From positions 1-64,000 of the forward strand of contig CAJYJH010000045.1 in the NCBI GenBank assembly GCA_913775265.1: DNA of 64,000 nucleotides, given 5' to 3'. Under the pieces are notes generated by a model. The model had not been told where the DNA came from. It saw only the letters and a list, made by a program, of their open reading frames with translations, and searched no databases. Position numbers and translations under genes: made by a program. This document shows, in pieces, positions 1 to 8,754 of this stretch (position 1 is its first letter; every line of letters starts with the position of its first letter). This DNA is from an uncultured Mucilaginibacter sp. (GTDB lineage: Bacteria > Bacteroidota > Bacteroidia > Sphingobacteriales > Sphingobacteriaceae).

Positions 1-46
1 GACAACTGACCGTAAAGAAACTGAAGTTTACGTAAATTAAATAAGG

Positions 47-71
47 TATTTCCGTAAAATTTATGGAAATA
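47..71. promoter_or_regulatory. palindrome upstream of cysteine synthase, candidate operator
   Basis: An interrupted palindrome with arms TATTTCC (47-53) and GGAAATA (65-71) lies about 63 bases before the likely cysteine synthase start. A related short palindrome, TTTACGTAAA, lies at 27-36. The symmetry is visible in the sequence; a role as a regulator site is inference. It could instead belong to the end of an upstream gene outside the window. Confidence 0.3.
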
Positions 72-133
72 TGGGGATGTGTTGATCTAAAGTTCAATAA
101 TATGGAAGTTTGTTATTAATCATTTCAGTTATT

Positions 134-1201
134 ATGGCGATTAGCGTGGCAAGTACTTCTCAGTCCGATACTTTAAAAAGCAAGATCAATAACCTTTGGC
201 ACCTGGTGGGTAATACCCCAATGCTGGAGCTGCATTACACCTATAAAGGCAAACCGGGCCGGGTGTTTGTTAAATGCGAACATTACAACTTAACCGGCAG
301 TGTAAAAGACCGCATGGCGCTGTACATTATGCACCAGGCTTACAGCGCTTCGGTAATTCAGCCCGGCGATGTTATTGTGGAAGCCACATCGGGTAACACT
401 GGTATTGCTTTTGCCGGTATTGGCAAGGCGCTTGGCCACGACGTTATTATTATGATGCCCAACTGGCTGAGCAAGGAGCGGCAGGATATTATTAAAAGCT
501 TAGGCGCGCAGGTGCATTTGGTAAGCAAAGCCGAAGGCGGATTTTTGGGCAGTATACAAATGGCGGAAGATCTGCAGCAGCAGTCGGCGGGATATTTTTT
601 ACCACGCCAGTTCGAGAATATGTACAATGCCGAAGCGCACGAAAAAACTACCGGTCCCGAAATATGGCAGCAACTGCAAAATGAGGGTTTAGTACCCGAT
701 GCTTTTGTAGCCGGGGTAGGCACGGGCGGTACGGTGATGGGCACCGGGAAGTACCTTAAATCGATGAACCCAAACATCTATGTACACCCGCTTGAGCCGG
801 CCGAATCTCCTACGCTAACCACCGGTTATAAAGTAGGAGCACACCGTATTCAGGGCATATCGGACGAGTTTATCCCTGCCATTGTAAAGTTAAAGGAATT
901 GGATGAGATTGTGCAGGCTGGCGATGGTGATGCTATTATTATGGCGCAAAAATTGGCCCGGCAGTTAGGATTGGCTGTGGGTATATCCGCTGGCGCTAAC
1001 GTAATTGGCGCCATTAAGCTGGCCGAAAAATTAGGCCCGGATGCCGTAGTGGTTACCCTGCTTTGCGACAGCAATAAAAAATACCTGAGCACCGATTTGG
1101 TTAAAGAAGAGCCTGTAAAGCCTGGCTACCTCTCAACCGATGTAGATTTTACCGACTATAAACCTATTTGCAGGTTGCCCGAACCGGTAATTCACCTTTA
1201 A
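134..1201 (+). CDS. PLP-dependent cysteine synthase family protein
   Basis: Fold-type II PLP enzyme of the CysK/CBS family, expected to make L-cysteine from an activated serine and sulfide in the cytoplasm. The PLP lysine sits in GSVKDR (Lys58 from the chosen start), the substrate loop is EATSGNTG, and the phosphate-binding loop is [12 protein letters not shown]. The protein is 355 residues from the ATG at 134. A longer TTG start at 110 is possible but only adds a short hydrophobic stretch. After the catalytic fold there is a tail of about 45 residues beginning near [14 protein letters not shown], which I recall as common in Bacteroidota members. Next to it is a two-gene DsbD-type exporter, so the region has a thiol theme. 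O-acetylserine versus cystathionine synthase specificity cannot be told from the sequence. Confidence 0.85.
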   Translation: MAISVASTSQSDTLKSKINNLWHLVGNTPMLELHYTYKGKPGRVFVKCEHYNLTGSVKDRMALYIMHQAYSASVIQPGDVIVEATSGNTGIAFAGIGKALGHDVIIMMPNWLSKERQDIIKSLGAQVHLVSKAEGGFLGSIQMAEDLQQQSAGYFLPRQFENMYNAEAHEKTTGPEIWQQLQNEGLVPDAFVAGVGTGGTVMGTGKYLKSMNPNIYVHPLEPAESPTLTTGYKVGAHRIQGISDEFIPAIVKLKELDEIVQAGDGDAIIMAQKLARQLGLAVGISAGANVIGAIKLAEKLGPDAVVVTLLCDSNKKYLSTDLVKEEPVKPGYLSTDVDFTDYKPICRLPEPVIHL

Positions 1202-1229
1202 ATCTATCCATTAAACCCAAACTTATTTT

Positions 1230-1679
1230 ATGAAGAAGATCATCCTGTTAATGATGCTTTTATGTGCAGGTACTGTAATGCGCGCGCAAATTTTAACACC
1301 CGTGCAGTGGGCTTACGCCGGTAAACGAATCAGTAAAACCGAAGCCATGATTTTAATTAAAGCTACCATTGATGATGGCTGGCATGTTTACTCGCAAAAC
1401 ACGACAGAGGGCGGCCCGGTTAAAACCACCATTAAGTTCACTCCCGATCAAAGCTATAAATTAGTTGGCAGTACCATCGAGCCTAAAGCCATCACGAAGT
1501 TCGAAAAGGCCTTTAACATGAATGTGAGCTACTTTGAGCATTCGGTGGTGTTTCAGCAAAAAATTAAAACCAATACTGCCGGACCGCTTGCGGTTAAAGG
1601 CACGGTGGAGTACATGACCTGTAACGACCAGAAATGCCTGCCGCCCGATCAGCTCAATTTTACGGTAACCATCAAGTAA
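1230..1679 (+). CDS. secreted DsbD N-terminal-domain-like protein
   Basis: A 149-residue protein with a clear signal peptide (hydrophobic start ending at MRAQ) and the fold signature of the periplasmic N-terminal domain of DsbD. The Cys pair near the C-terminus, in MTCNDQKCLPP, matches the redox pair that passes electrons to periplasmic thiol proteins. In proteobacteria this domain is fused to the DsbD membrane core. Here it is a separate gene 31 bases upstream of that core, so the two probably form one operon and one split electron-transfer system. It starts at ATG 1230. Confidence 0.8.
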   Translation: MKKIILLMMLLCAGTVMRAQILTPVQWAYAGKRISKTEAMILIKATIDDGWHVYSQNTTEGGPVKTTIKFTPDQSYKLVGSTIEPKAITKFEKAFNMNVSYFEHSVVFQQKIKTNTAGPLAVKGTVEYMTCNDQKCLPPDQLNFTVTIK

Positions 1680-1710
1680 TTTAACCTATCAACCTGTAAA
1701 ATATATTCCC

Positions 1711-3384
1711 TTGTATCACATTAAGCGTTTATTCATTTGGGTTATAATGCTGTTTTGGCTGTGCCCTACGGTAGCTACGGCAGCCATTCAGGATACCATA
1801 TCAACATCTGATATTGAGTTTACCCCGGCAGAAAAAGCAGTACCGGCCGTTACCGCCGATACTAATAAAAACCAGACAGCATCTAAAGAAAGTTTAAAGC
1901 CTGCACCTGCTAAACAACAGTCAGCAAGCCCCGTTAAGCAAACCTTGGGCAGCATATTTTTAGCAGGTTTTTTAGGCGGATTAGCTGCCCTGCTAATGCC
2001 CTGCATTTTCCCGATGCTGCCCTTAACGGTAAGCTACTTTACCAAAAGCACCACATCAAGGGCAAAAGCTATTCGCACAGCCATATTTTATGGGTTAAGC
2101 ATCATTTTTATTTACGTGGTGCTGGGGCTTGCCATTACCGTGGTTTTTGGGGCCGATGCATTAAATAGTTTTTCTACCAACGGTGTGTTCAACTTTGTTT
2201 TCTTTTTACTGCTGGTAGGTTTTGCTGCGTCCTTTTTAGGCGCTTTTGAGTTAACGCTCCCCGCTAAGTGGGTAAACCGTATGGACGAGCAGTCGGACAA
2301 AGGCGGCTTGCTGGGTATATTTTTTATGGCGGCTACGCTGTCGCTGGTATCTTTCAGTTGCACCGGGCCTATTATTGGTACCTTATTGGTGCAGGCTGCG
2401 GTGAGCGGCGCGCTTTTAGGCCCTGCCATCGGTATGCTGGGTTTTTCGCTGGCGCTGGCTATCCCGTTTGCGTTATTTGCCATGTTTCCGAGCTGGTTGG
2501 GGGCGTTGCCTAAATCGGGTGGTTGGCTAAATAGTGTAAAGGTAACGCTGGGTTTTTTAGAGCTGGCGCTGGCACTTAAGTTTTTATCAAACGTAGATCT
2601 GGCTTACCGCTGGCATTGGTTTGACCGTGAGGTGTTTTTGGTGTTATGGATCATCATTTTTGCTATGATGGGTTTTTACCTGCTGGGCAAGCTCAAATTT
2701 AGTCACGACAGCGATTTGCCTTACATTTCGGTTCCGCGTTTGTTTTTGGCTATGGTGGTACTGGCTTTTACCTTATATATGGTGCCCGGTTTGTGGGGAG
2801 CGCCGCTCAAAAGCATCAGCGCATTTTTGCCGCCGCAATCTACCCAGGATTTTGATCTGTACACTGCCAGCCTTATGGGCAACAACGGAGCTGGAGCTAC
2901 AGCGGCCGACAATACACCGCATAAATACGCCAACCTGTTTGAAAAGCCCGCCGGTTTTAATCCGTTTTTTGATTATGCTGAGGGCATTGCCTATGCCAAA
3001 AAAGTAGGCAAACCCGTAATGATTGATTTTACCGGCCACGCCTGTGTAAACTGCCGTAAAATGGAAGCCAACGTATGGACCGATAAAACCGTGCTGCCCG
3101 TAATTCGCGACGAATATGTGCTGATCCAATTATACGTTGACGATAAAGAGCCCTTACCGGCAAACGAACAGTACACCAGCAAGTTCAGTGGCAGGCGTAT
3201 CACTACCATCGGAGCCTTAAACAGTGACTTACAGGCGTCGCGATTCAACAGCAACTCACAGCCGTTTTATGTGCTGCTCAACCCGCAAACCGAGCAAGCC
3301 ATGGCCGAACCACAAGGCGCCGATTTTGAGGTGAACAGTTACCTCAATTATTTACAAAGCGGCTTAAAGGCGTATCACCCATAA
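1711..3384 (+). CDS. DsbD-like transmembrane electron transporter with C-terminal thioredoxin domain
   Basis: A 557-residue inner-membrane protein. A signal-like N-terminus and a low-complexity linker (about residues 30-75) lead into a CcdA/DsbD membrane core. The core has the conserved redox Cys in LMPCIFPMLPLT and its partner in FSCTGPIIG. A C-terminal thioredoxin-like domain carries the CxxC in HACVNCRKME. It should move reducing equivalents from cytoplasmic thioredoxin to the periplasm, acting with the DsbD-N-like protein encoded just upstream. The start is taken as TTG 1711 because it gives a charged n-region before the hydrophobic segment; ATG 1747 is the alternative. Length and domain order fit Bacteroidota homologues. 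Confidence 0.85.
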   Translation: MYHIKRLFIWVIMLFWLCPTVATAAIQDTISTSDIEFTPAEKAVPAVTADTNKNQTASKESLKPAPAKQQSASPVKQTLGSIFLAGFLGGLAALLMPCIFPMLPLTVSYFTKSTTSRAKAIRTAIFYGLSIIFIYVVLGLAITVVFGADALNSFSTNGVFNFVFFLLLVGFAASFLGAFELTLPAKWVNRMDEQSDKGGLLGIFFMAATLSLVSFSCTGPIIGTLLVQAAVSGALLGPAIGMLGFSLALAIPFALFAMFPSWLGALPKSGGWLNSVKVTLGFLELALALKFLSNVDLAYRWHWFDREVFLVLWIIIFAMMGFYLLGKLKFSHDSDLPYISVPRLFLAMVVLAFTLYMVPGLWGAPLKSISAFLPPQSTQDFDLYTASLMGNNGAGATAADNTPHKYANLFEKPAGFNPFFDYAEGIAYAKKVGKPVMIDFTGHACVNCRKMEANVWTDKTVLPVIRDEYVLIQLYVDDKEPLPANEQYTSKFSGRRITTIGALNSDLQASRFNSNSQPFYVLLNPQTEQAMAEPQGADFEVNSYLNYLQSGLKAYHP

Positions 3385-3429
3385 TCTTCATTTGTTCTTG
3401 TGTTATAGAGATTAAGTTTAGTTATCTGG

Positions 3430-3466
3430 CAAAGCATCCCCTTGAAGAGGATGCTTTTGCTTTTTG
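3430..3466 (+). terminator. intrinsic terminator after the dsbD-like gene
   Basis: Arms AAAGCATCC (3431-3439) and GGATGCTTT (3449-3457) form a 9-bp stem followed by TGCTTTTT. It lies 47 bases after the dsbD-like stop codon. Confidence 0.75.
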
Positions 3467-3523
3467 AGATATTTACGCTGTATAGGGATAACTATAGAAT
3501 GCTTTCGGACCGAAGCATTGACC

Positions 3524-3745
3524 TCAGTCCAGCACCACCTGCCATTGTTGATTTTGATTGATGGCATAGCCTAAACCGTCGCTCATTTCGTGAACTTCCA
3601 GCCCATGCTTTTCGCTGAAGCGGGTGTGCAACTCACGAACCGGATAGCCGTTTTCGCGCTTTAAAAAGATAAGAAGCGAGGCCATATTAGGTGCCACATC
3701 TTTTAAGGGCTGATAATCTTCTTCTTTTACAAAAGCTGAACTCAT
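3524..3745 (-). CDS. small conserved-looking protein of unknown function
   Basis: A 73-residue, charged, soluble protein with no signal peptide and no transmembrane segment. The text reads like a real compact domain (LIFLKRENGYPVRELHTRF, then HEMSDGLGY), and codon use resembles the neighbours. I do not recognise the family. It lies downstream of the GH-D-type gene on the same strand, but a strong hairpin separates them, so it may have its own transcript. Confidence 0.55.
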   Translation of the reverse strand: MSSAFVKEEDYQPLKDVAPNMASLLIFLKRENGYPVRELHTRFSEKHGLEVHEMSDGLGYAINQNQQWQVVLD

Positions 3746-3752
3746 AATATAA

Positions 3753-3788
3753 GGTGGACAATTCGCGATAAGAATTGTTCACCTTTTT
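3753..3788. terminator. strong hairpin between two minus-strand genes
   Basis: Arms GGTGGACAATTC (3753-3764) and GAATTGTTCACC (3772-3783) form a 12-bp stem with one G-U pair. On the plus strand a TTTTT run follows. On the minus strand the stem is followed by TTATATT and then directly by the ATG of the 73-residue gene. It may end transcription from the GH-D-type gene, or it may control translation of the small gene. Confidence 0.5.
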
Positions 3789-3800
3789 ACTTTAAGCCGT

Positions 3801-5438
3801 CTAATCCCAGTTAAAAGAGACCTTGCGATTATTTAGTTTCCATTGAGCAGGGAAGGGGTTAGTCATCCAGTCCAGCGGCTCGCTGGTGGGTTGTACTTTG
3901 GCGGCTTGTGCAAAGGCCGTTTTAATGGCAGCTTTCTTTTCGGCAGTGAGCGAGTTAATGTCTGCCGATATAAAAAGCGGAGATCCGCTTTCGGCCAGTA
4001 GTTGCAACCACTGTTTGTTTTTCTCCCAGGCAATATCTTTGGTCAGGCCTACGCAGTCGCCATCGGCGGCGTAAAAAGTATTGTGTTGCGGTAGTCTGAA
4101 AGCCAAAGTGTTTACACCCATCTTTTTAGTGCGTGCCCAATCTTTGCCGCTGGTGTCATCACCTATACGGTTTAATTCAAACACGCCGGCAGAGAGATGG
4201 CTCAGCGTATTACAGCCAATCAGGTACATATCACCGGCAGCTTGGCGGATGGTGCGGTACAAATCGGCAACAATTTCGGCATTGGTGCGGGTTTGGTCGT
4301 AAAAGTGCCAGCCGGGTTGAGTAAAACCGTTTTGCATCTGCATACCCCAGCGGCCAAAAATATCTAGGTTACTGTAATCGTGTTTTACCATTTCGTAACC
4401 CCAATCGCGGTACAGCTTAAAGTTTTTGCGGATGCGTTCCAGAGTTTCCGGAACGGTAGGGTCTAAAATGGGTTCTTTAGGATTATTGCGGCCTTGTATG
4501 CGCGGCGCCAGATAACCGGCCGGATCATCCAGGCGGGCAATCAAGGTTCGCGTCCATAAGCCGGGGCGCATACCCAAACCTTTAATGGTATTGGCCATTC
4601 GATGCATATCCGGAAACTTAGCGTTAGAGATCGAAAAATCATCAGCCTGCTCCCAGCCATCATCAATCACCGAAAAGGGCCGGTTACTAGTCGAAGTTAC
4701 CAAAGAAGCCATGACCTCCGTTTGCTCGCGGATAGTTTTTTCGGAGTTATTGCCGTAAGCAAAATACCAGTCGTTAATGCCGTATACCGGTTGTTTGGGC
4801 AAAAGCGGTTTATGGCACATTACTTTACAAAAGCTGGTAAGGGCCGCGTAGGCGTTTTCACCAGCTTTATTCTGGTAAGTAACGATGCTGGCCGCATGCA
4901 GCTTACGCTGCCCCAGCTTAACCGGCATCCCGCCCGATTGGGTATCCATCACTAAACTTAAGCTGTTACCATCAACCTCCCACCAGCATAGGGTAGATGG
5001 GCCGGTTTTCACGCCAAAGCATGCAGTGTCGGCACCATCGTGCAGTAACAGGTACCATGGGTATCCTGTGCCTGCTGCAGGTTTCTTCCAGGCCAGGTCG
5101 CCATAGCTGCGTTCCCAATGGTCGCCCAGTGATTGGCTGTATTTGGCAGTGTCATATTTCCAATCCAACTTTACGGCCTGCAACGCGCTTTGCGGCGAAT
5201 TGATATACACCGCCTGTGCATTGCCATCCGGATTAATGGTTACCCGGATGTCCTGGTAGCTGTAACTGTTTCGTCCTGAGCCCGTCAGTTTTACCCATTG
5301 GTTATTTACCATGGCCCAAGCCACATCCGGCAGACTGATGAGCCGCCCGCCCGGAACTGCCGCCGCAAACGTAAGCCTGCTGCTGATTAACGAACTTAGC
5401 CCTAAAGCGCCTAACTGGATAAAATGACGTCGTTGCAT
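3801..5438 (-). CDS. alpha-galactosidase-like glycoside hydrolase (clan GH-D type)
   Basis: A 545-residue exported protein. The N-terminus, MQRRHFIQLGALGLSS, resembles a twin-arginine signal. A beta-rich N-terminal domain (to about residue 215) precedes a TIM barrel with features of clan GH-D (GH27/GH36): VIDDGWEQADD, the nucleophile candidate Asp354 in YEMVKHDYSNLD, and an acid/base candidate at Asp427/Asp428 in NRIGDDTSG. It should hydrolyse terminal alpha-linked sugars from plant polysaccharide side chains, but the exact sugar cannot be read from the sequence. It lies about 1.1 kb from the GH43-GH127 arabinan pair, in divergent orientation, so it may belong to the same catabolic theme without being in the operon. 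Confidence 0.7.
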   Translation of the reverse strand: MQRRHFIQLGALGLSSLISSRLTFAAAVPGGRLISLPDVAWAMVNNQWVKLTGSGRNSYSYQDIRVTINPDGNAQAVYINSPQSALQAVKLDWKYDTAKYSQSLGDHWERSYGDLAWKKPAAGTGYPWYLLLHDGADTACFGVKTGPSTLCWWEVDGNSLSLVMDTQSGGMPVKLGQRKLHAASIVTYQNKAGENAYAALTSFCKVMCHKPLLPKQPVYGINDWYFAYGNNSEKTIREQTEVMASLVTSTSNRPFSVIDDGWEQADDFSISNAKFPDMHRMANTIKGLGMRPGLWTRTLIARLDDPAGYLAPRIQGRNNPKEPILDPTVPETLERIRKNFKLYRDWGYEMVKHDYSNLDIFGRWGMQMQNGFTQPGWHFYDQTRTNAEIVADLYRTIRQAAGDMYLIGCNTLSHLSAGVFELNRIGDDTSGKDWARTKKMGVNTLAFRLPQHNTFYAADGDCVGLTKDIAWEKNKQWLQLLAESGSPLFISADINSLTAEKKAAIKTAFAQAAKVQPTSEPLDWMTNPFPAQWKLNNRKVSFNWD

Positions 5439-5623
5439 AGTGGTTTACTTGGTGGGCGTTAAGTTAACGATTGATGAGCGAAGTGTAAGCAGGGGTGAGG
5501 TATTGTGCCGTAAATTTTACACTGTCTGAGGTGAATTTTAATATGTACGAGTAACTATTTAAATGGAGGCTGTGAATTGTTAGCTTACCGGTGATATTTG
5601 TAAAAACATAAACCCACTAAACG

Positions 5624-5650
5624 CAAAAAGAGCCACTCTCGCAGTGGCCC
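5624..5650 (-). terminator. intrinsic terminator of the NTF2-like gene
   Basis: GCCACT (5632-5637) and AGTGGC (5643-5648) pair around a 5-base loop. On the minus strand the stem is followed by TCTTTTTG, 33 bases after the stop codon of the NTF2-like gene. Confidence 0.8.
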
Positions 5651-5682
5651 ATTCTTCTATCAACTGAATTTACAATGTAAAA

Positions 5683-6108
5683 CTATTTAAATACGGAGTG
5701 TACGTTGGTGATTTTCCAGCCGTCGCCGGTGTTAGCCATGGTGATGTAGTTGCTGCGGGTAAAGTTTTCGTATTTCATGTCTACCTTCATTACGCAGATG
5801 TCGTTGTTGCTTTGTATCTGGCTGGTGGTAGTGATGCAGTTTTGCACTACGCCTTTGTTCTTTTTCATAAAGTCGAGCATGTCTTCTTTGCTAAAAGTTA
5901 CCAGCTTTTGTCCGCGCATTACGCTGAAAGTAACTGATGGGTCTAAAGCAGCTTCAAATCCAGCTACCTGGCCTTTTACCATAGTGTTGATGAAAGATGA
6001 CAAGGTGTATGAGCGGGTAAATTTGGCGGCGGTAGGTTCGTCGGCTTTAGCACAAATGGTACTTACTACTAAAATAAAAGCTAAACAGATGGTGTGTAAT
6101 GTTTTCAT
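5683..6108 (-). CDS. secreted NTF2-like (putative lumazine-binding type) protein
   Basis: A 141-residue protein with a signal peptide ending near CAKA. The mature part has the SnoaL/NTF2-like pattern: an N-terminal helix (FINTMVKGQVAGFEAAL), a beta stretch with FSVMRGQKLVTFSKEDMLDFM, and the C-terminal GDGWKITNVHSVFK ending typical of this cone-shaped fold. No catalytic residues can be assigned. Such proteins are common in Bacteroidota as periplasmic or secreted small proteins of unknown role. It appears to be a single-gene transcript with its own terminator. Confidence 0.65.
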   Translation of the reverse strand: MKTLHTICLAFILVVSTICAKADEPTAAKFTRSYTLSSFINTMVKGQVAGFEAALDPSVTFSVMRGQKLVTFSKEDMLDFMKKNKGVVQNCITTTSQIQSNNDICVMKVDMKYENFTRSNYITMANTGDGWKITNVHSVFK

Positions 6109-6541
6109 GATATCTCGAATTTAGGTGTACTGATGGGAGGTTATTTATTTGTTTTTATATCTATAAGACGCCACCATTTTCAAAACGTTACACTATTTTC
6201 AATAAATCTTTTAATATTTATTTTCTTCAATATCAGGCTTGTAAGAAGTCGTTCAATAAAAAAGGAGGCGAAAGCTGATTCAGGTAAAGGAACAGTTGAT
6301 GAATGATTGAAAAGTTAAAGAAATACTATCAGCTGGTATGGTTAAAATAAAGTTAATGACGGTTAATTTTTAAGATAACACGTTTTTAAAATAATGCTTA
6401 ATTTGAGATAACCGCCAATCGTGTTTCATTTAATAAGTAATGTAGCTTGATGTGCTTTGAGCATCCCCGAGTTTAGCGAGGGCGATGTTGCTTATTTAAG
6501 ATACCGAAACAACTTTAGTTATATAGGCCGAGTAATTTGAT
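6109..6541. other. intergenic region between divergent genes, with a small hairpin
   Basis: This 433-base AT-rich region must hold the divergent promoters of the NTF2-like gene and the GH43 operon. The only structure I see is an imperfect hairpin (CATCCCC at 6462-6468 against GGGCGATG at 6480-6487), 55-80 bases before the GH43 start. No gene or RNA is recognised. Confidence 0.4.
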
Positions 6542-8734
6542 ATGGGTAAAAAGTACAGTATTAAAGCAAAACTGCTATCGGTGCTGGCATTAGTCGTATG
6601 TTTTTTTGGAGTTGCAGATACGGCTCAGGCGCAAACAATAAATACCGGCAGCAATGCGTCTAAGATGATGCTTAACCCGCTTTTACCCGGTTATTTTGCC
6701 GATCCGACTATCAAAAAGTTCGGCGATACCTATTACATCTATGCCACTACCGATAACATCATGCTGGCCTCGGGCGCGCCAACCGTTTGGTACAGTAAAG
6801 ATTTTGTGAACTGGTACAACTACACCATGGACGTACCCTCGTTTACTGAGGTACCGCTGGTTAACTTTTGGGCGCCCGACATCATTAAACAAGGCGACCG
6901 TTACTATCTGTACTTCGGCAACTGCGAAATGGGCTGCAATATTTACGGCTACGTATCCGATACGCCCATTGGCCCCTGGAAAAAGCTAAGTTTGGCCGAT
7001 AAACCCGTTATCCCGCACAACTATCCGCGCGAGGGTTTCCCATCGCTGGATGCACAGTTTTTTACCGATACCGACGAAACTATTTACGGTTACTGGGGCA
7101 CTTGGGTGCATTACAATGGCGGTTACGCGGTAGGTCAGCTCAGTAATCAAAGCATGAGCAGCATGCAGCAGTCTAAAAACATTCCGCTGGCGCAAACGCC
7201 CGGTCCGTTCGAGGCGCCTTATATGCTCAAGAAAGGCAATAAATACATCCTGATGTATTCGGGTGCATCATGCCATGATGAAACGTATAACGTGCGCTAT
7301 GCTTATTCTGGTAATCCTTACGGACCTTTTAAGTCCGGCGCCAATAACCCGGTGCTGAGCACTAACCCTGATAAAACGGTGCATGGCCCCGGCCACCACT
7401 CGGTTTTGCAGGACGGCAGCGATTATTACATTGTTTACCACAAGCACGATTACCCCATGACCAGGGGAGGCCTATCCAGGCAGGTGTGCATCGACCGGCT
7501 GATTTTCGAAAACGACTCGACGCTGAAAGCCGTAGTGCCGCAAAATACAGGTTACATTAATCCGTCCAAACAAAGGCCACCGGTTAACCTGGCTTTTAGT
7601 AAAACAGCTAAGGCATCATCTCATTACGCACTGAAAACACCGGGCGGTGTGTACAATTATGATGCATCGCTGGCAACAGACGATAACAACGCCACCTTGT
7701 GGAAGGCGGGTAGTAACAAATTACCACAGAATTTAACCATTGATTTGGGTGAAGTAAAACCGGTAAAACGAGTGATGACTCAATTTGAGTTCCCTACGTT
7801 TTATTACCAGTATATATTACGTTACTCGGCAGATGGTAAAAACTGGAAGGTTTATGCCGACCGTTCAGCCAACCACACGCCGGGCAGCCCTATGATTGAT
7901 GATAATGCTGTGAAGGCCCGATACCTCAAATTAACCGTTACCGGCACCCAAAAGCAAGGCTTATATGCCGCAGTATGGAACATCAAAGTATACGATTCGC
8001 AGTTTGAAACGCCGCTTCGCATCAAAAATAAAAGTATAAGCACCGCCCCGGCAACAAACAGTAAGTATCAAATGCTGCTGGATGTTAACGCTGCTGGCCT
8101 GGCTATCAATAAGCCATTAACTACCATAGCTAATAAAGGCGCTTTGGGTGGTGCCATCAAAAGGGTAGGTGAGGTTACGGTGGAGGATGACGGAACGGGT
8201 GTAAAAGCTTTCCGGTTTGTAAAAGGACATTTGGAGTCTGACCAGCCGGTGCCGCAAAGGCTGGCTTGGAACGGGTCGTACACGGTATCGGCCTGGGTTA
8301 AAAACCCAGAGATTGCTAAAGAGGGCGAGTGCCTGATGTCGTGGTGTAACCGCGAGGAAATGCGACTGGCTAACTCTTATAATGCCATGTACTTTAACAG
8401 CGCACCCTACGGCGCTGCCGCCCACCTCGACTATCATTTTGATATGCCCTTTAAGCATTTGCCTAAGGCTAATGAGTGGCATCGTTTAGTGTTGACGTTT
8501 GACGGGATGGTAGAAAAGATTTATGTGGATGGCGTGCTGGATAATTCGCAAATGATGACCTTATCATCGGCCATTAAAAATGCTAAGTTTATCATCGGGG
8601 CATCTGATGTAGGCGAAAATTACACCGGTTACCTGGCATCGCTTAAAATGTATGATTATGCCCTGAGCGAGGCCGAAATAAAGCAACAAAGGCAAAATAC
8701 AAACCCGGTTAATAATAATACCCAACCTAAATAG
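6542..8734 (+). CDS. GH43-family glycosidase with discoidin-like and LamG-like domains
   Basis: A 730-residue secreted enzyme with a signal peptide ending near TAQAQ. The five-blade GH43 propeller spans about residues 45-345, with the catalytic triad visible as Asp54 (YFADPT), Asp170 (SLDAQF) and Glu224 (PFEAPYM). Residues about 350-490 form an F5/8-type (discoidin) carbohydrate-binding module (NLAFSKTAKASS, LTIDLGEVKPVKRV). The last 220 residues form a LamG-like concanavalin fold (YTVSAWVKN, GYLASLKMYDYALS). GH43 members release arabinose or xylose from arabinan or xylan. The GH127 gene 20 bases downstream favours arabinan or arabinoxylan. Confidence 0.85.
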   Translation: MGKKYSIKAKLLSVLALVVCFFGVADTAQAQTINTGSNASKMMLNPLLPGYFADPTIKKFGDTYYIYATTDNIMLASGAPTVWYSKDFVNWYNYTMDVPSFTEVPLVNFWAPDIIKQGDRYYLYFGNCEMGCNIYGYVSDTPIGPWKKLSLADKPVIPHNYPREGFPSLDAQFFTDTDETIYGYWGTWVHYNGGYAVGQLSNQSMSSMQQSKNIPLAQTPGPFEAPYMLKKGNKYILMYSGASCHDETYNVRYAYSGNPYGPFKSGANNPVLSTNPDKTVHGPGHHSVLQDGSDYYIVYHKHDYPMTRGGLSRQVCIDRLIFENDSTLKAVVPQNTGYINPSKQRPPVNLAFSKTAKASSHYALKTPGGVYNYDASLATDDNNATLWKAGSNKLPQNLTIDLGEVKPVKRVMTQFEFPTFYYQYILRYSADGKNWKVYADRSANHTPGSPMIDDNAVKARYLKLTVTGTQKQGLYAAVWNIKVYDSQFETPLRIKNKSISTAPATNSKYQMLLDVNAAGLAINKPLTTIANKGALGGAIKRVGEVTVEDDGTGVKAFRFVKGHLESDQPVPQRLAWNGSYTVSAWVKNPEIAKEGECLMSWCNREEMRLANSYNAMYFNSAPYGAAAHLDYHFDMPFKHLPKANEWHRLVLTFDGMVEKIYVDGVLDNSQMMTLSSAIKNAKFIIGASDVGENYTGYLASLKMYDYALSEAEIKQQRQNTNPVNNNTQPK

Positions 8735-8754
8735 GTTTTACAGATAATAACAAT

